Shown piece after piece: positions 1 to 8,575 of a stretch of DNA of 64,000 nt. The stretch is taken from contig NC_013159.1 in assembly GCF_000023865.1 (NCBI RefSeq), positions 2,444,001 to 2,508,000 of the forward strand. Reading direction: 5' to 3'. The notes beneath the pieces were generated by a model. That model did not search any database. It was not told the origin of the DNA and saw only the letters and a list, made by a program, of their open reading frames with translations. The translations under genes and the position numbers were made by a program. Positions within the stretch are counted from its first letter, which is position 1; each line of letters begins with the position of its first letter. The stretch is from Saccharomonospora viridis DSM 43017. GTDB lineage: Bacteria > Actinomycetota > Actinomycetes > Mycobacteriales > Pseudonocardiaceae.

Positions 1-582
1 CGGATCGCGCCGACGATCGCGCCTCCGCCGGGCCAGCCGGACTACGGCATCTCGTGGCGGGAACTCACGACGACGGTGGGCAAGGCCATCGGCAAACCCG
101 CCCAGGCGCAGCGGGTCGTCGCCGACGTCGATCGCACACTCGAGCGGCTCCGCGACGAGCACCCCGAATTCGAGGGCGCCACCGCCTTGGTCGCCACCCT
201 GTACGAGGGCTACTTCCTGTACGGCGACGACGATCCTCGTTCACAGCTGCTGACCGATCTCGGTTTCACTCTCCCGCAGGAGCTCGACGACCTGGTCGGC
301 GATCAGTTCGGGGCCAGCATCAGCAAAGAGCATGCCGACGTCCTCGACGCGGACGTCGTCGTGTGGCTCACCGACGACGGCGACGCGGAACTGCGCGAGG
401 ACCCCCTGTACAGCAAGCTTCGTCCGGCCAAGGAGAGGCGCGAGGTCCTGGTCGAGGAGAACAGCGACTTCGGCGCCGCGTTCTCCCAGGTGTCGGCGCT
501 CAGTGTGCCGTACGTCCTCGAACACCTCGTGCCACGACTCCAAGCCGCCGTGGACGGCGATCCCTCGACCGTCGCCGACTGA
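1..582 (+). CDS. Siderophore ABC transporter substrate-binding protein, C-terminal part (5' end outside window)
   Basis: The reading frame is open from the first base and ends at TGA 580-582, so only the C-terminal ~193 residues are present. The sequence looks like the second lobe of a FecB/FepB-type periplasmic binding protein: repeated acidic segments (YGDDDPRSQLLTDLGF, LDADVVVWLTDDGDAE) and a late 'VSALSVPYVLEHLVPRL' segment as in iron-siderophore binding lipoproteins. The expected role is to capture a ferric siderophore outside the membrane and hand it to a permease. The signal peptide and lipobox cannot be seen. A strong terminator follows directly. The family call rests on overall resemblance, without a catalytic motif. 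Confidence 0.75.
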   Translation, partial: RIAPTIAPPPGQPDYGISWRELTTTVGKAIGKPAQAQRVVADVDRTLERLRDEHPEFEGATALVATLYEGYFLYGDDDPRSQLLTDLGFTLPQELDDLVGDQFGASISKEHADVLDADVVVWLTDDGDAELREDPLYSKLRPAKERREVLVEENSDFGAAFSQVSALSVPYVLEHLVPRLQAAVDGDPSTVAD

Positions 583-605
583 CGTAATCCTTTCGCCCTC
601 CCCTC

Positions 606-628
606 GCCCACGGGATCACCCCGTGGGC
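606..628 (+). terminator. Hairpin terminator after the siderophore-binding gene
   Basis: Perfect 9-bp stem GCCCACGGG / CCCGTGGGC with a 5-base loop, followed by TTTCGTCTGTTC. It lies 24 bases after the stop codon and looks like an intrinsic terminator. Confidence 0.75.
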
Positions 629-782
629 TTTCGTCTGTTCCGAGCGTTGCCGTCTCCCGCGGACCACGACGGAGGAACGTGAGAACGATCATGGCCCGTC
701 CCGCCACGCCGCGAACGCTTCGACGGGTGGGAGCCTCCGCCCAGGGAGTTCAGGCACAGACCACTCGGACTCGAACGCATAT

Positions 783-802
783 TAAGTCAGCCGCTTGACT
801 TA
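783..802. promoter_or_regulatory. Palindromic operator, probably for the TetR regulator of the P450 operon
   Basis: TAAGTCA-N6-TGACTTA is a perfect 7+7 inverted repeat ending 59 bases before the P450 start. The right arm contains TTGACT, which could serve as a -35 element, so a bound repressor would block the promoter. A further half-site (TTGACTT) lies at 819-825. The TetR gene is the second gene of the operon it would control, giving an autoregulated arrangement. The operator role is inferred. Confidence 0.6.
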
Positions 803-861
803 GTGTCACGGTATGCGATTGACTTGCCGCGCATCGCGTTCGCACGGAGAGGACACGGACA

Positions 862-2073
862 GTGGCGGACAGTCAAGCCGTACTGAACTACCCGTTCCCC
901 AACCCGACGCCGCTCGAACCCCCGGTCGAGTGGGCCGAACTACGCCGGAACTGTCCCGTCGCGAAGGTCAGACTCCCCAGCGGCGACGAAGCCACTCTGC
1001 TCACCCGGTACGAGGATGTGCGCACGGTCCTCTCCGACCCTCGCTTCACACGCGAACTCGACACCGCGTCGGGCGCGGCACGGGTCGCGGCCAACGAGTC
1101 GGGCGGCGTGTTCAACAGCTCGATGGCGTCGGCTCTGCCGCAGACGGGGAAGGAACACCTACGCTGGCGCCGTAGGGTCGGAAAATGGTTCACCGCCAAG
1201 AGGGTGGCCGCCCTCCGGCCGAGGATCGAGTCGATGGCCGACCAGCTCATCGACACGATGGTGGAGCAGGGACAGCCCGCGGATCTCAAGGCGAGCCTCG
1301 GTTTCCCCTTGCCGGTGTGGGTCATCTGTGACCTGCTCGGTGTCTCCGACTCCGATCGCGACCACTTCGCCTACTGGTCGGACACGCTGCTCAATCTCAC
1401 CAGGTACGGACAAGCCGAGATCGATGCCGCGCAGCGGGAGTTCACCGAGTACATGGGCGAACACGTCGCCGCGAAACGCGCCGCGCCCGGCGAGGACCTG
1501 CTGAGCGCACTGATCACCGAGGACTCCGATACCCCCTTGTCCGACGAGGAACTGATCGCCACGGGAAAGGGACTGCTCGTCGCGGGACACGAGACCACCG
1601 CGAACATGATCGGCAAGATGGTCGGCATGCTGTTGGCCGACCGGCGACGCTGGGAACGGCTGCTGGAGGACCGGTCCCTGATCCGCACGGCCGTGGAGGA
1701 GTCCTTGCGGTTCGACGCCAACCCCGGCTTCGGCATGCCGCGTTTCGTCAGTGAGGACATCGAGCTCTCCGGCACTCGGATACCGAGCGGAACCACGGTG
1801 GTGTGCAGCATGGCATCCGCCAACCGGGACGAGGACGCGTTCGATGACGCCGACGAGATGGATCTCGCCCGCACCCCGAATGCCCACCTGGCCTTCGGCT
1901 CCGGTGCGCACTCGTGCCTCGGCCAGGCCTTGGCCCGCACCGAGTTGCAGACCGTCCTGGACGTCCTGCTGCGCCGCTTGCCCACGCTCGAACTCGCGGT
2001 GAGTCCCGCCGAGCTGGAACGGGTCGAGGGTTTGGCCGTGGGCGGACTACGTACCGTTCCCGTGCGCTGGTGA
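862..2073 (+). CDS. Cytochrome P450 (first of two in the operon)
   Basis: This is a 403-residue soluble bacterial class I P450. The I-helix oxygen-activation motif AGHETTAN starts at about residue 241, ExxR is E280-S-L-R283, and the heme loop FGSGAHSCLGQALAR places the axial Cys at about 352. The GTG start at 862 is chosen because GGAGAGGA precedes it. The gene heads an operon with a TetR regulator, two ferredoxins, a ferredoxin reductase and a second P450, so the complete electron chain is encoded here. The substrate cannot be read from sequence. A hydroxylation step on a xenobiotic, terpenoid or steroid is possible but unproven. Confidence 0.93.
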   Translation: MADSQAVLNYPFPNPTPLEPPVEWAELRRNCPVAKVRLPSGDEATLLTRYEDVRTVLSDPRFTRELDTASGAARVAANESGGVFNSSMASALPQTGKEHLRWRRRVGKWFTAKRVAALRPRIESMADQLIDTMVEQGQPADLKASLGFPLPVWVICDLLGVSDSDRDHFAYWSDTLLNLTRYGQAEIDAAQREFTEYMGEHVAAKRAAPGEDLLSALITEDSDTPLSDEELIATGKGLLVAGHETTANMIGKMVGMLLADRRRWERLLEDRSLIRTAVEESLRFDANPGFGMPRFVSEDIELSGTRIPSGTTVVCSMASANRDEDAFDDADEMDLARTPNAHLAFGSGAHSCLGQALARTELQTVLDVLLRRLPTLELAVSPAELERVEGLAVGGLRTVPVRW

Positions 2074-2083
2074 CAATCGACCC

Positions 2084-2746
2084 ATGCCCCATGCCATGTC
2101 AGTGAGGCCGGCCCGAAGTGGTAGATCAGACGCCACGCGCCGGCGCATCCTGGAAACCGCTGAACGACTGTTCGCCGAAAACGGTGTGGCCTCGGTGTCC
2201 AATCGGCAGATCAGCGAGGCCGCCGGTCAGGGGAACAACACCGCCGTCGGCTACCACTTCGGGACCAAAGTAGACCTCATCCGAGCCATCGTGCGTCGGC
2301 ACGCCGAGAGCATCGAGCGACGTCGGTTGGAGATGGTGGAACGAGCCGCGTCCTCGTCCCATCCCCGCGACTGGATCCTGTGCCTGATACGTCCGTTGGC
2401 CGACCATCTGGACTCCTTGGGGAATCCCACGTGGTTCGCACGTTTCAGCGCGCAGGTCATGACCGATCCGACACTGCGCGAGATCCTCTACGAGGACGCA
2501 CTGGCCTCACCCTCCCTGCTGCGCACGCTCGACGGCCTGCAGCAGTGTCTGCCCGAACTCCCGGTCGAGGTGCGGCTGGAGCGCAGTGACATGACACGCC
2601 AGCTGATGGTGCACATGTTCGCCGAACGGGAACGTGCGCTCGCGGAACTGTCCACCACCCCGCGGTCGAGCTGGCGTGCTGCGGCGGAGGGGTTGGCCGA
2701 CGCCATCGTGGGGCTGTGGCTGGCGCCCGTCACGACACGGCCGTGA
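2084..2746 (+). CDS. TetR-family transcriptional regulator of the P450 operon
   Basis: The 220-residue protein has an N-terminal TetR helix-turn-helix at about residues 16-62 (RRILETAERLFAENG, then ISEAAGQGNNTAVGYHFGTK). The C-terminal half is a ligand-binding domain without obvious specific motifs. The gene starts 10 bases after the first P450 stop and is followed by a ferredoxin gene, so it is co-transcribed with its likely targets. An in-frame ATG at 2096 is an alternative start. The 783-802 palindrome is the probable operator. The inducer is likely to resemble a P450 substrate; that is inference. Confidence 0.9.
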   Translation: MPHAMSVRPARSGRSDATRRRILETAERLFAENGVASVSNRQISEAAGQGNNTAVGYHFGTKVDLIRAIVRRHAESIERRRLEMVERAASSSHPRDWILCLIRPLADHLDSLGNPTWFARFSAQVMTDPTLREILYEDALASPSLLRTLDGLQQCLPELPVEVRLERSDMTRQLMVHMFAERERALAELSTTPRSSWRAAAEGLADAIVGLWLAPVTTRP

Positions 2747-2784
2747 CTGCAAGGAACCCTCACCGTTTAAGGGAGAAGGTGGCG

Positions 2785-2982
2785 ATGAGAATCGGTGTCG
2801 ACGAGGACAGGTGCTGTGGTGCGGGCTCATGTGTACTGGTCGCGCCCGACGTGTTCGACCAACGCGACGAGGACGGTGTCGTCGTCCTGCTCGATCCCCG
2901 GCCACCCGAGCGGCTGCACGCGGCGTGCCGTGAGGCCGCCAGCGTCTGTCCGGCCGCGGCGATCACGGTGATGGAGGAATGA
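2785..2982 (+). CDS. Small [3Fe-4S]-type ferredoxin for P450
   Basis: This 65-residue acidic ferredoxin has the P450-partner cluster pattern: CCGAGSC near residues 10-16 and a distal Cys-Pro (SVCPAAA) near the C-terminus. Three cysteines in this spacing indicate a 3Fe-4S cluster rather than a full 4Fe-4S one. ATG 2785 is chosen over longer starts because GGGAGAAGG sits just upstream and the start fits family length. The stop overlaps the ATG of the reductase (ATGA), so the two are translationally coupled. It should carry electrons from that reductase to one or both P450s. Confidence 0.92.
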   Translation: MRIGVDEDRCCGAGSCVLVAPDVFDQRDEDGVVVLLDPRPPERLHAACREAASVCPAAAITVMEE

Positions 2983-4169
2983 GCGACCCCAGCAGCGTAC
3001 TCGTGGTCGGCGCCTCCGCCGCCGGACTCTCCACCGCCGAGGCCCTGCGCCGCAACGGTTATCGAGGGCGCCTCACTCTGCTCGGCGCCGAGTCGCACGC
3101 CCCCTACGACCGGCCACCGCTGTCCAAACAGGTGCTTGCAGGAGAGTGGGTCCCGGAGCGGACCAGACTGCGCCCGGAGCAAGCATTGTCCGAATTGGAT
3201 GACGAATTCCTCCTCGGCGACCCCGCCGTCGGCCTGGACGCGACACAGCGCGTCGTCCGCACCGCATCCGGCCGCTCACTGTGCGCCGATACGGTCGTGG
3301 TCGCCACCGGCGTCACCCCACGCAGGCTGTCCGTGGGGGCTGGTCTTTCCGGCGTGCACGTGCTCCGCACGCTCGACGACACGCTCGCGCTGCGAGCCGA
3401 ACTGTCCCGCGCGTCCCGGCTCATCGTCCTCGGCGAGGGGGTGCTCGGATCGGAGGTCGCCGCCACCGCGAGGGGACTCGGACTGTCCGTCACCATGATC
3501 GGACCACAGCCCGCTCCCCTGGCAAGCCGGCTCGGCCCTCTGGTGTCGGGGAAGCTGGCGGAACTGCATTCCGAGCACGGGGTGCGCCTGGTACTGGGAC
3601 ATCTGGTCGAGCAGTTGGTCGGCGAGCACGGTCGGGTCACCGGAGTCCGGCTCGACAGCGGCCAGCTGTTGTCCGCGGACGTCGTCGTCATGGCGGTCGG
3701 CGCGGAACCGTCGACGGCGTGGCTGCGCGACAGCGATCTCACGCTGGACGACGGTGTCGTCTGCGACGCACACTGCCGGGCCGCCCCCGGGATCTACGCC
3801 GTCGGTGACGTGGCTCGGTGGTACCACCCCGCCCTGGGCACGACGTTGCGTCTGGAAAACCGCACCAACGCCACCGAACAGGCCCAGGTGGTGGCCGCCA
3901 ACATCCTCGGCGCCGACCGGACGTACGCCCCGGTGCCCTACTTCTGGACCGATCAGTTCGACACCAAGGTGCAGGTGTACGGCCGCCCCGCCGCCGCCGA
4001 CGACGCCACCGTCGTCGAGGGCGATCCGACGGGCCGTCGCTTCGTGGTGCGGTTCGAACGTGCGGGCCGGGTCACCGGAATCATCGGCTGGAACATGCCC
4101 AAACAGGCCCGACTCCGCCGTCGGGAGGTCGCAAAGACCTTCGGGGCGGCAGCGCTTCCCACCGCATGA
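2979..4169 (+). CDS. Ferredoxin reductase (FAD, NAD(P)H dependent)
   Basis: The 396-residue protein has the putidaredoxin/rhodocoxin-reductase layout: an N-terminal FAD Rossmann motif (VVGASAAGLSTAEALR), the downstream PYDRPPLSK segment, a second dinucleotide fold for NAD(P)H (VLGEGVLGSEVAA, about residue 150), and the FAD-binding AVGDVARW segment near 270. It overlaps the ferredoxin gene by four bases. It should move electrons from NAD(P)H to the neighbouring ferredoxins and so feed the P450s in the cytoplasm. The set looks like a self-sufficient three-component monooxygenase system. Confidence 0.93.
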   Translation: MSDPSSVLVVGASAAGLSTAEALRRNGYRGRLTLLGAESHAPYDRPPLSKQVLAGEWVPERTRLRPEQALSELDDEFLLGDPAVGLDATQRVVRTASGRSLCADTVVVATGVTPRRLSVGAGLSGVHVLRTLDDTLALRAELSRASRLIVLGEGVLGSEVAATARGLGLSVTMIGPQPAPLASRLGPLVSGKLAELHSEHGVRLVLGHLVEQLVGEHGRVTGVRLDSGQLLSADVVVMAVGAEPSTAWLRDSDLTLDDGVVCDAHCRAAPGIYAVGDVARWYHPALGTTLRLENRTNATEQAQVVAANILGADRTYAPVPYFWTDQFDTKVQVYGRPAAADDATVVEGDPTGRRFVVRFERAGRVTGIIGWNMPKQARLRRREVAKTFGAAALPTA

Positions 4170-4194
4170 AGCACGGACACGACGGGAGGATTCG

Positions 4195-5424
4195 ATGACC
4201 GGCACAGTCGAGAACTCCACTGAGGACAGCACTGAGATCCCCGAGTATCCCATGGCTCGGGACCCCAAATGTCCGTTCGACCCGCCACCCGTCCTGCAGG
4301 AGCTGCAGCGGGAGGGCCCGCTGGTGAGGGTTCGGCTGTGGGACGGCAGCACTCCGTGGCTCGTGACCCGGTACGCCGACCAACGTGCGCTGCTGGCGGA
4401 TCCACGGATCAGCGCTGACATCACCAAACCGGGGTATCCGAAACAGGCACCGCTCGAGGGGGATGGCTCCTCCGTGAGTTTCATCCTCATGGACGATCCG
4501 GAACACGCCCGGTTGCGACGCATGGTGACGGCGCCGTTCACGGTCAAGCGGGTGCGGGCGATGCGCCCGGCGATCCAGGGCATCGTCGACCGACTCATCG
4601 ACGACATGCTGGCCGGCCCCAAACCGGTCGATCTGGTGGAGGCGTTCGCTCTTCCGGTTCCCTCGCTGGTGATCTGCGAGCTGCTCGGGGTCCCCTACTC
4701 CGATCACGACTTCTTCCAGGAGAACAGCAAGACCGTGATCAAACGGGATGTCCCCATCGAGCAACGCAGGGCCGCCCTGGGCGAGCTCGGCGCCTATCTG
4801 CACCGACTCATGGACGCCAAGCTCGCCGAGCCCGCCGATGACCTGTTGTCGAAGCTGGCCGGACACGTCAAGGCGGGGGAACTGTCCCAGGGTGAGGCCG
4901 CGCAGATGGGTGTCCTGTTGCTCATCGCCGGGCACGAGACCACCGCGAACATGATCGCGTTGGGCACGCTCGCCCTGTTGGAACACCCGGACCAGCTGGC
5001 CTTGCTGCGGGACACCGACGATCCGGCGTTGGTGGACTCGGCGGTGGAGGAACTCCTGCGGTACCTCCACATCACCCACAACGGACGCCGCCGGGTCGCG
5101 CTCGAGGACATCGAGATCGCAGGCCAGGTGATCCGCGCCGGGGAAGGGGTGATCTTCCCCAACGACATCGGCAACCGTGACCCCGAGGCGTTCCCCGACC
5201 CCGATCGACTCGACATCCGCCGCGACGCACGGCACCACGTGGCGTTCGGCTTCGGGGTGCACCAGTGTTTGGGACAGCCCCTCGCCCGCCTGGAACTGCA
5301 CATCGTCTACAGCACGCTCTATCGACGTATTCCCACGTTGCGGCTCGCCACGGAGCTCGATCGCATTCCGTTCAAGCACGACGGCTCGGTCTACGGCGTG
5401 TACGAGCTTCCGGTGACCTGGTAA
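4195..5424 (+). CDS. Cytochrome P450, CYP105-like (second in the operon)
   Basis: The 409-residue protein has the I-helix AGHETTAN motif, ExxR (EELLR), and heme loop FGFGVHQCLGQPLAR with the axial Cys at about residue 358. The heme loop and the N-terminal PxxRxCPFxPP-like segment (RDPKCPFDPPP) are typical of CYP105-type actinomycete P450s. GGGAGGA lies 5 bases before the ATG. The enzyme is preceded by the reductase and followed at once by its own ferredoxin, the usual P450-ferredoxin pairing. Members of this group hydroxylate macrolides, vitamin D and xenobiotics. The natural substrate here is unknown. Confidence 0.93.
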   Translation: MTGTVENSTEDSTEIPEYPMARDPKCPFDPPPVLQELQREGPLVRVRLWDGSTPWLVTRYADQRALLADPRISADITKPGYPKQAPLEGDGSSVSFILMDDPEHARLRRMVTAPFTVKRVRAMRPAIQGIVDRLIDDMLAGPKPVDLVEAFALPVPSLVICELLGVPYSDHDFFQENSKTVIKRDVPIEQRRAALGELGAYLHRLMDAKLAEPADDLLSKLAGHVKAGELSQGEAAQMGVLLLIAGHETTANMIALGTLALLEHPDQLALLRDTDDPALVDSAVEELLRYLHITHNGRRRVALEDIEIAGQVIRAGEGVIFPNDIGNRDPEAFPDPDRLDIRRDARHHVAFGFGVHQCLGQPLARLELHIVYSTLYRRIPTLRLATELDRIPFKHDGSVYGVYELPVTW

Positions 5425-5447
5425 TCCACCATCTGGAAAGGACTGAC

Positions 5448-5639
5448 ATGAAGATCACCGTCGAACCGGACAAGTGCGTCGCTTCCGGACAGTGTGTCGT
5501 CGCCGCGGAGCAGGTGTTCGACCAGGACGACGACGGCATCGTCGTTCTCCTCGACGCCGAACCGCCGGCCGAGCACGCCGCCGATGTCCGACATGCCGCA
5601 TCGGTCTGCCCGGCCCTGGCCATCCACGTCGAGGAATGA
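5448..5639 (+). CDS. Second small [3Fe-4S]-type ferredoxin
   Basis: This 63-residue ferredoxin has the first cysteines in CVASGQC (residues 10-16) and the last in SVCPALA. It lies 23 bases behind the CYP105-like gene and resembles the first ferredoxin closely, which suggests duplication of a P450-ferredoxin unit. It is probably the cognate electron donor for the second P450 and is probably reduced by the operon's single reductase. Confidence 0.92.
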   Translation: MKITVEPDKCVASGQCVVAAEQVFDQDDDGIVVLLDAEPPAEHAADVRHAASVCPALAIHVEE

Positions 5640-5679
5640 CCACGTCTTCGATCATCACCGGATAGGACCGTGTCCGCAC

Positions 5680-5712
5680 AGCCCACGTGGACGGGTTCAC
5701 CGAACGTGGGCT
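5680..5712. repeat. Inverted repeat downstream of the P450 operon
   Basis: AGCCCACGT and ACGTGGGCT form a perfect 9-bp stem with a 15-base loop, 40 bases after the last ferredoxin. No T-tract follows, so this is a weak terminator candidate or a protein-binding site. Confidence 0.4.
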
Positions 5713-5801
5713 GCCGGTGACACGGGCGACACCACTTCTCGACCTCACACGCCGTGCGCACCCGTCCGACGTCCAAGCGACGTCCCTTCCCCACTCCCGA
5801 T

Positions 5802-5828
5802 GACCTCGCGGCGTTCGGCCGCGAGGTC
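5802..5828 (+). terminator. Strong hairpin between the P450 operon and the next SDR gene
   Basis: An 11-bp perfect stem (GACCTCGCGGC / GCCGCGAGGTC) has a 5-base loop and is followed by GCCCTTCGTC. It separates the P450 operon from the SDR gene that starts at 5943. Termination is the simplest reading. Confidence 0.6.
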
Positions 5829-5942
5829 GCCCTTCGTCAAATGACGTAGTCCGGACCGGACAGCGGTGCCTACCGTGGGGCTCCTCGTCGTCGTAGCGTC
5901 GATACCCACCAACACCGCGCAACCGAGTTCGGAGGAGAGTCC

Positions 5943-6698
5943 GTGCAGTCTTCCCGTCTCGAAGGACGCGTCGCCATCGTCACCGGCGCGGCCGGTGGTC
6001 TGGGCCGCGCGATCGCCCACCGCCTGGCCGCCGAAGGCGCCACCGTCGCCGCGCTCGACATCGCCTCCGACGATTCCCGACCCGACGACGGCTCGGCGGG
6101 CCCGACGGCGGTGCGTTCGTGGACCTGCGACGTCACCGACCCGGACGCCGTGTCCACCACCGTCGAAGCGGTCGCCACCGAACTGGGTGGGATCGACGTG
6201 CTGGTCAACAACGCGGGCCTGCTGTCCGGACGGAACAGCCTGTTGGAGGCCACCCCGGAGGAACTGCACCGCTTCTACGACGTCAACGCCGTCGGTCCGC
6301 TGCTGATGGTGCAGGCGTGCTTCCCGCATCTGAAGGCGAGCGCCCACCGTGGCCGTGTGATCAACGTCGCGTCCCGGACGTTCTTCACCGGCGCACCGGG
6401 CCAGATCGGCTACGTGGCCAGCAAAGGTGCCCTGATCGGGATGACCCGGGTCATGGCACGTGAACTCGGCGAACATCGCATCACAGTCAACGCGGTCATG
6501 CCCGCCCAGGTGGCCACGCCCGGCACCCGCGCCCACTCCGGTGACGAGGTCTTCGCCCGGACGATGTCCCAGCAGGCCATCCGGGAATTCGTCACCCCCG
6601 AGGACTTCGCCGGCCTCGTCGCCTTCCTCGCCTCCCCGGACGGCGCCATGATCACCGGGCAGACGATGGTCTGCGACGGCGGCGGCCTGCTGCACTGA
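5943..6698 (+). CDS. Short-chain dehydrogenase/reductase
   Basis: This classical 251-residue SDR has the cofactor motif TGAAGGLG near the N-terminus, NNAG near residue 90, catalytic YxxxK as YVASK, and an upstream catalytic Ser region (INVASRTF). The GTG start at 5943 is preceded by GGAGGAGAG. It is separated from the P450 operon by a hairpin and is probably transcribed alone. It should oxidise or reduce an alcohol/ketone pair with NAD(P)(H). The substrate is not predictable. Confidence 0.9.
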   Translation: MQSSRLEGRVAIVTGAAGGLGRAIAHRLAAEGATVAALDIASDDSRPDDGSAGPTAVRSWTCDVTDPDAVSTTVEAVATELGGIDVLVNNAGLLSGRNSLLEATPEELHRFYDVNAVGPLLMVQACFPHLKASAHRGRVINVASRTFFTGAPGQIGYVASKGALIGMTRVMARELGEHRITVNAVMPAQVATPGTRAHSGDEVFARTMSQQAIREFVTPEDFAGLVAFLASPDGAMITGQTMVCDGGGLLH

Positions 6699-6718
6699 GA
6701 CACCGCCGCACCGCAGGA

Positions 6719-8455
6719 CTACGGCCTCGGGATGTTGCGCAGGTTCGAACGCGCGAGCTGGACCATGCGGCCGACCCCGCCCTGGAGCACCATCTTGCTG
6801 GTCGCCAGGGCGAAACCCGTCAACTGCTGACCGGTGATGCGCGGGGGCATCGACAACGCGTTCGGGTCGGTGACGACGTCCACGAGCGCGGGCCCGTCGT
6901 GGTCCAGCGCTTCGCGCAGCCCGGAACGCACGTCCTTCGGGTCCTCGACGCGCACACCATGGGCTCCGGCGGCGCGGGCGATGGCCGCGTAATCGACGTC
7001 GGGGTATTCGGTGCCGTGTGGAGGCAGGCCCGCCACCAGCATCTCCAGGTCCACCATGCTCAACGAGGAGTTGTTGAACACCACCACCTTCACCGGCAGC
7101 CCGTACTGGACGATGGTGAGGAAATCCCCCATGAGCATGGAGAACCCTCCATCACCCGCCATGGCGATGACCTGGCGCCCCCGCTCGGGCAACTGCGCGC
7201 CGATCGCCTGGGGCATGGCGTTGGCCATCGAACCGTGCGTGAACGAGCCGATCACCCGACGCCGCCCGTTGGGGGTGATGTAGCGGGCGGCCCATACGTT
7301 GCACATTCCCGTGTCCACGGTGAAAACCGCGTCGTCCGCCGCCTCTTCATCCAATATGGACGCCGCATACTCGGGATGGATGGGCTTGTGCCGTTCCACG
7401 TCCGTGGTGTAGGCGGCGATGACCCGCTCCAGCGCATCGGCGTGTTTACGGAGCATACGGTCGAGGAAACGGCGATCGGTCTTGCGTCGCACCCGCGGGG
7501 TGAGGCACCGTAACGTCTCCCCCACGTCACCGCTGATGCCGAGATCCAACCGCGATCTGCGACCGAGGTTCTCCGGCCGGATGTCGACCTGCACGATCCT
7601 CACGTCGTCCGGCAAGAACGGCCGGTAAGGGAAGTCCGTGCCGAGCAGGATCAACAGATCGCACTCATGCATCGCCTCGTAGGCCGCCCCGTAGCCGAGC
7701 AAACCCGACATCCCCACATCGAACGGGTTGTCGTACTGGATCCACTCCTTGCCCCGAAGCGCGTGTCCCACCGGGGCGAGCACCCGATCGGCGAAGGCCA
7801 TCACCTCGTCGTGCGCTTCGGCGGTGCCGCTGCCGCAGAACAACGTCACCCGTTCCGCCTCGTCGACGATCTCGACGAACCGATCGAGTTCGGCCTCACC
7901 CGGCCGCACCGTGGGGGGCCGGGGCACCAGCGTTATCTCCGCCCGCCTGCGCGGCACGTCCATCCCCGCGACATCGCCCGGCAAACTGATGACCGACACA
8001 CCCGACCGACCGATCGCGGTCTGGATGGCGATCTGTGCCACCTGCGGCATCTGCTCGGGGGTCGACACCATCTCCGAGTAGTGGCTGCATTCGACGAACA
8101 GCCGGTCGGGGTGCGTCTCCTGGAAGTAGGCGGTGCCGATGTCCTCACTCGGGATGTGCGCGGCCACGGCCACGACGGGGGCCATGCTGCGATGCGCGTC
8201 GAACAGGCCGTTGATCAGGTGCAGGTTTCCCGGTCCACAGCTTCCGGCGCACGCCGCCAGCCGACCGGTGATCTGCGCTTCGGCACCGGCGGCGAAGGCG
8301 GCGACCTCCTCATGCCGCACCTGCACCCACTCGATCTTCGGATGCCGTCGCACGGCGTCGGTGACCGGGTTGAGACTGTCGCCCACGACGCCGTAGAGGC
8401 GCCGCACCCCGGCCTGCACCAGCAGGTCCACCAACTGCTCGGCCACCGTCGCCAT
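6719..8455 (-). CDS. poxB: Thiamine-diphosphate enzyme, pyruvate oxidase/dehydrogenase (PoxB) type
   Basis: The 578-residue protein has the three-domain ThDP-enzyme fold. The N-terminal catalytic region includes the conserved Glu segment VRHEEVAAFAAGAEAQ and GSCGPGNLHLINGL. A central FAD/nucleotide-like domain follows, then a C-terminal ThDP-binding domain with MAGDGGFSMLMGDF...NNSSLSMV (GDG...NN motif). The family decarboxylates pyruvate to acetate or acetyl phosphate and passes electrons to quinone or oxygen. ATG 8455 is preferred over a GTG six bases upstream because AAGGGAG then has normal spacing. A different 2-oxoacid substrate, or an acetolactate-synthase-like role, cannot be excluded. 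Confidence 0.88.
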   Translation of the reverse strand: MATVAEQLVDLLVQAGVRRLYGVVGDSLNPVTDAVRRHPKIEWVQVRHEEVAAFAAGAEAQITGRLAACAGSCGPGNLHLINGLFDAHRSMAPVVAVAAHIPSEDIGTAYFQETHPDRLFVECSHYSEMVSTPEQMPQVAQIAIQTAIGRSGVSVISLPGDVAGMDVPRRRAEITLVPRPPTVRPGEAELDRFVEIVDEAERVTLFCGSGTAEAHDEVMAFADRVLAPVGHALRGKEWIQYDNPFDVGMSGLLGYGAAYEAMHECDLLILLGTDFPYRPFLPDDVRIVQVDIRPENLGRRSRLDLGISGDVGETLRCLTPRVRRKTDRRFLDRMLRKHADALERVIAAYTTDVERHKPIHPEYAASILDEEAADDAVFTVDTGMCNVWAARYITPNGRRRVIGSFTHGSMANAMPQAIGAQLPERGRQVIAMAGDGGFSMLMGDFLTIVQYGLPVKVVVFNNSSLSMVDLEMLVAGLPPHGTEYPDVDYAAIARAAGAHGVRVEDPKDVRSGLREALDHDGPALVDVVTDPNALSMPPRITGQQLTGFALATSKMVLQGGVGRMVQLARSNLRNIPRP

Positions 8456-8575
8456 CGACACTCCCTTTCGACCCGGTGCGCACTCCCGCCGAGAAGTAGC
8501 CCTTTGTCGACGGGGTGAAACGTCGGCCGCCGGGGCGCCACGTCACCGTTGCGTCCCGGCGGACGCGACGGGTGG

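Noticed and set aside
729-775. DevR-like 14-mer GGGAGTTCAGGCAC before the P450 operon
   Set aside because: It has four mismatches to the box, lies far from the start, and the TetR-type palindrome better explains regulation.
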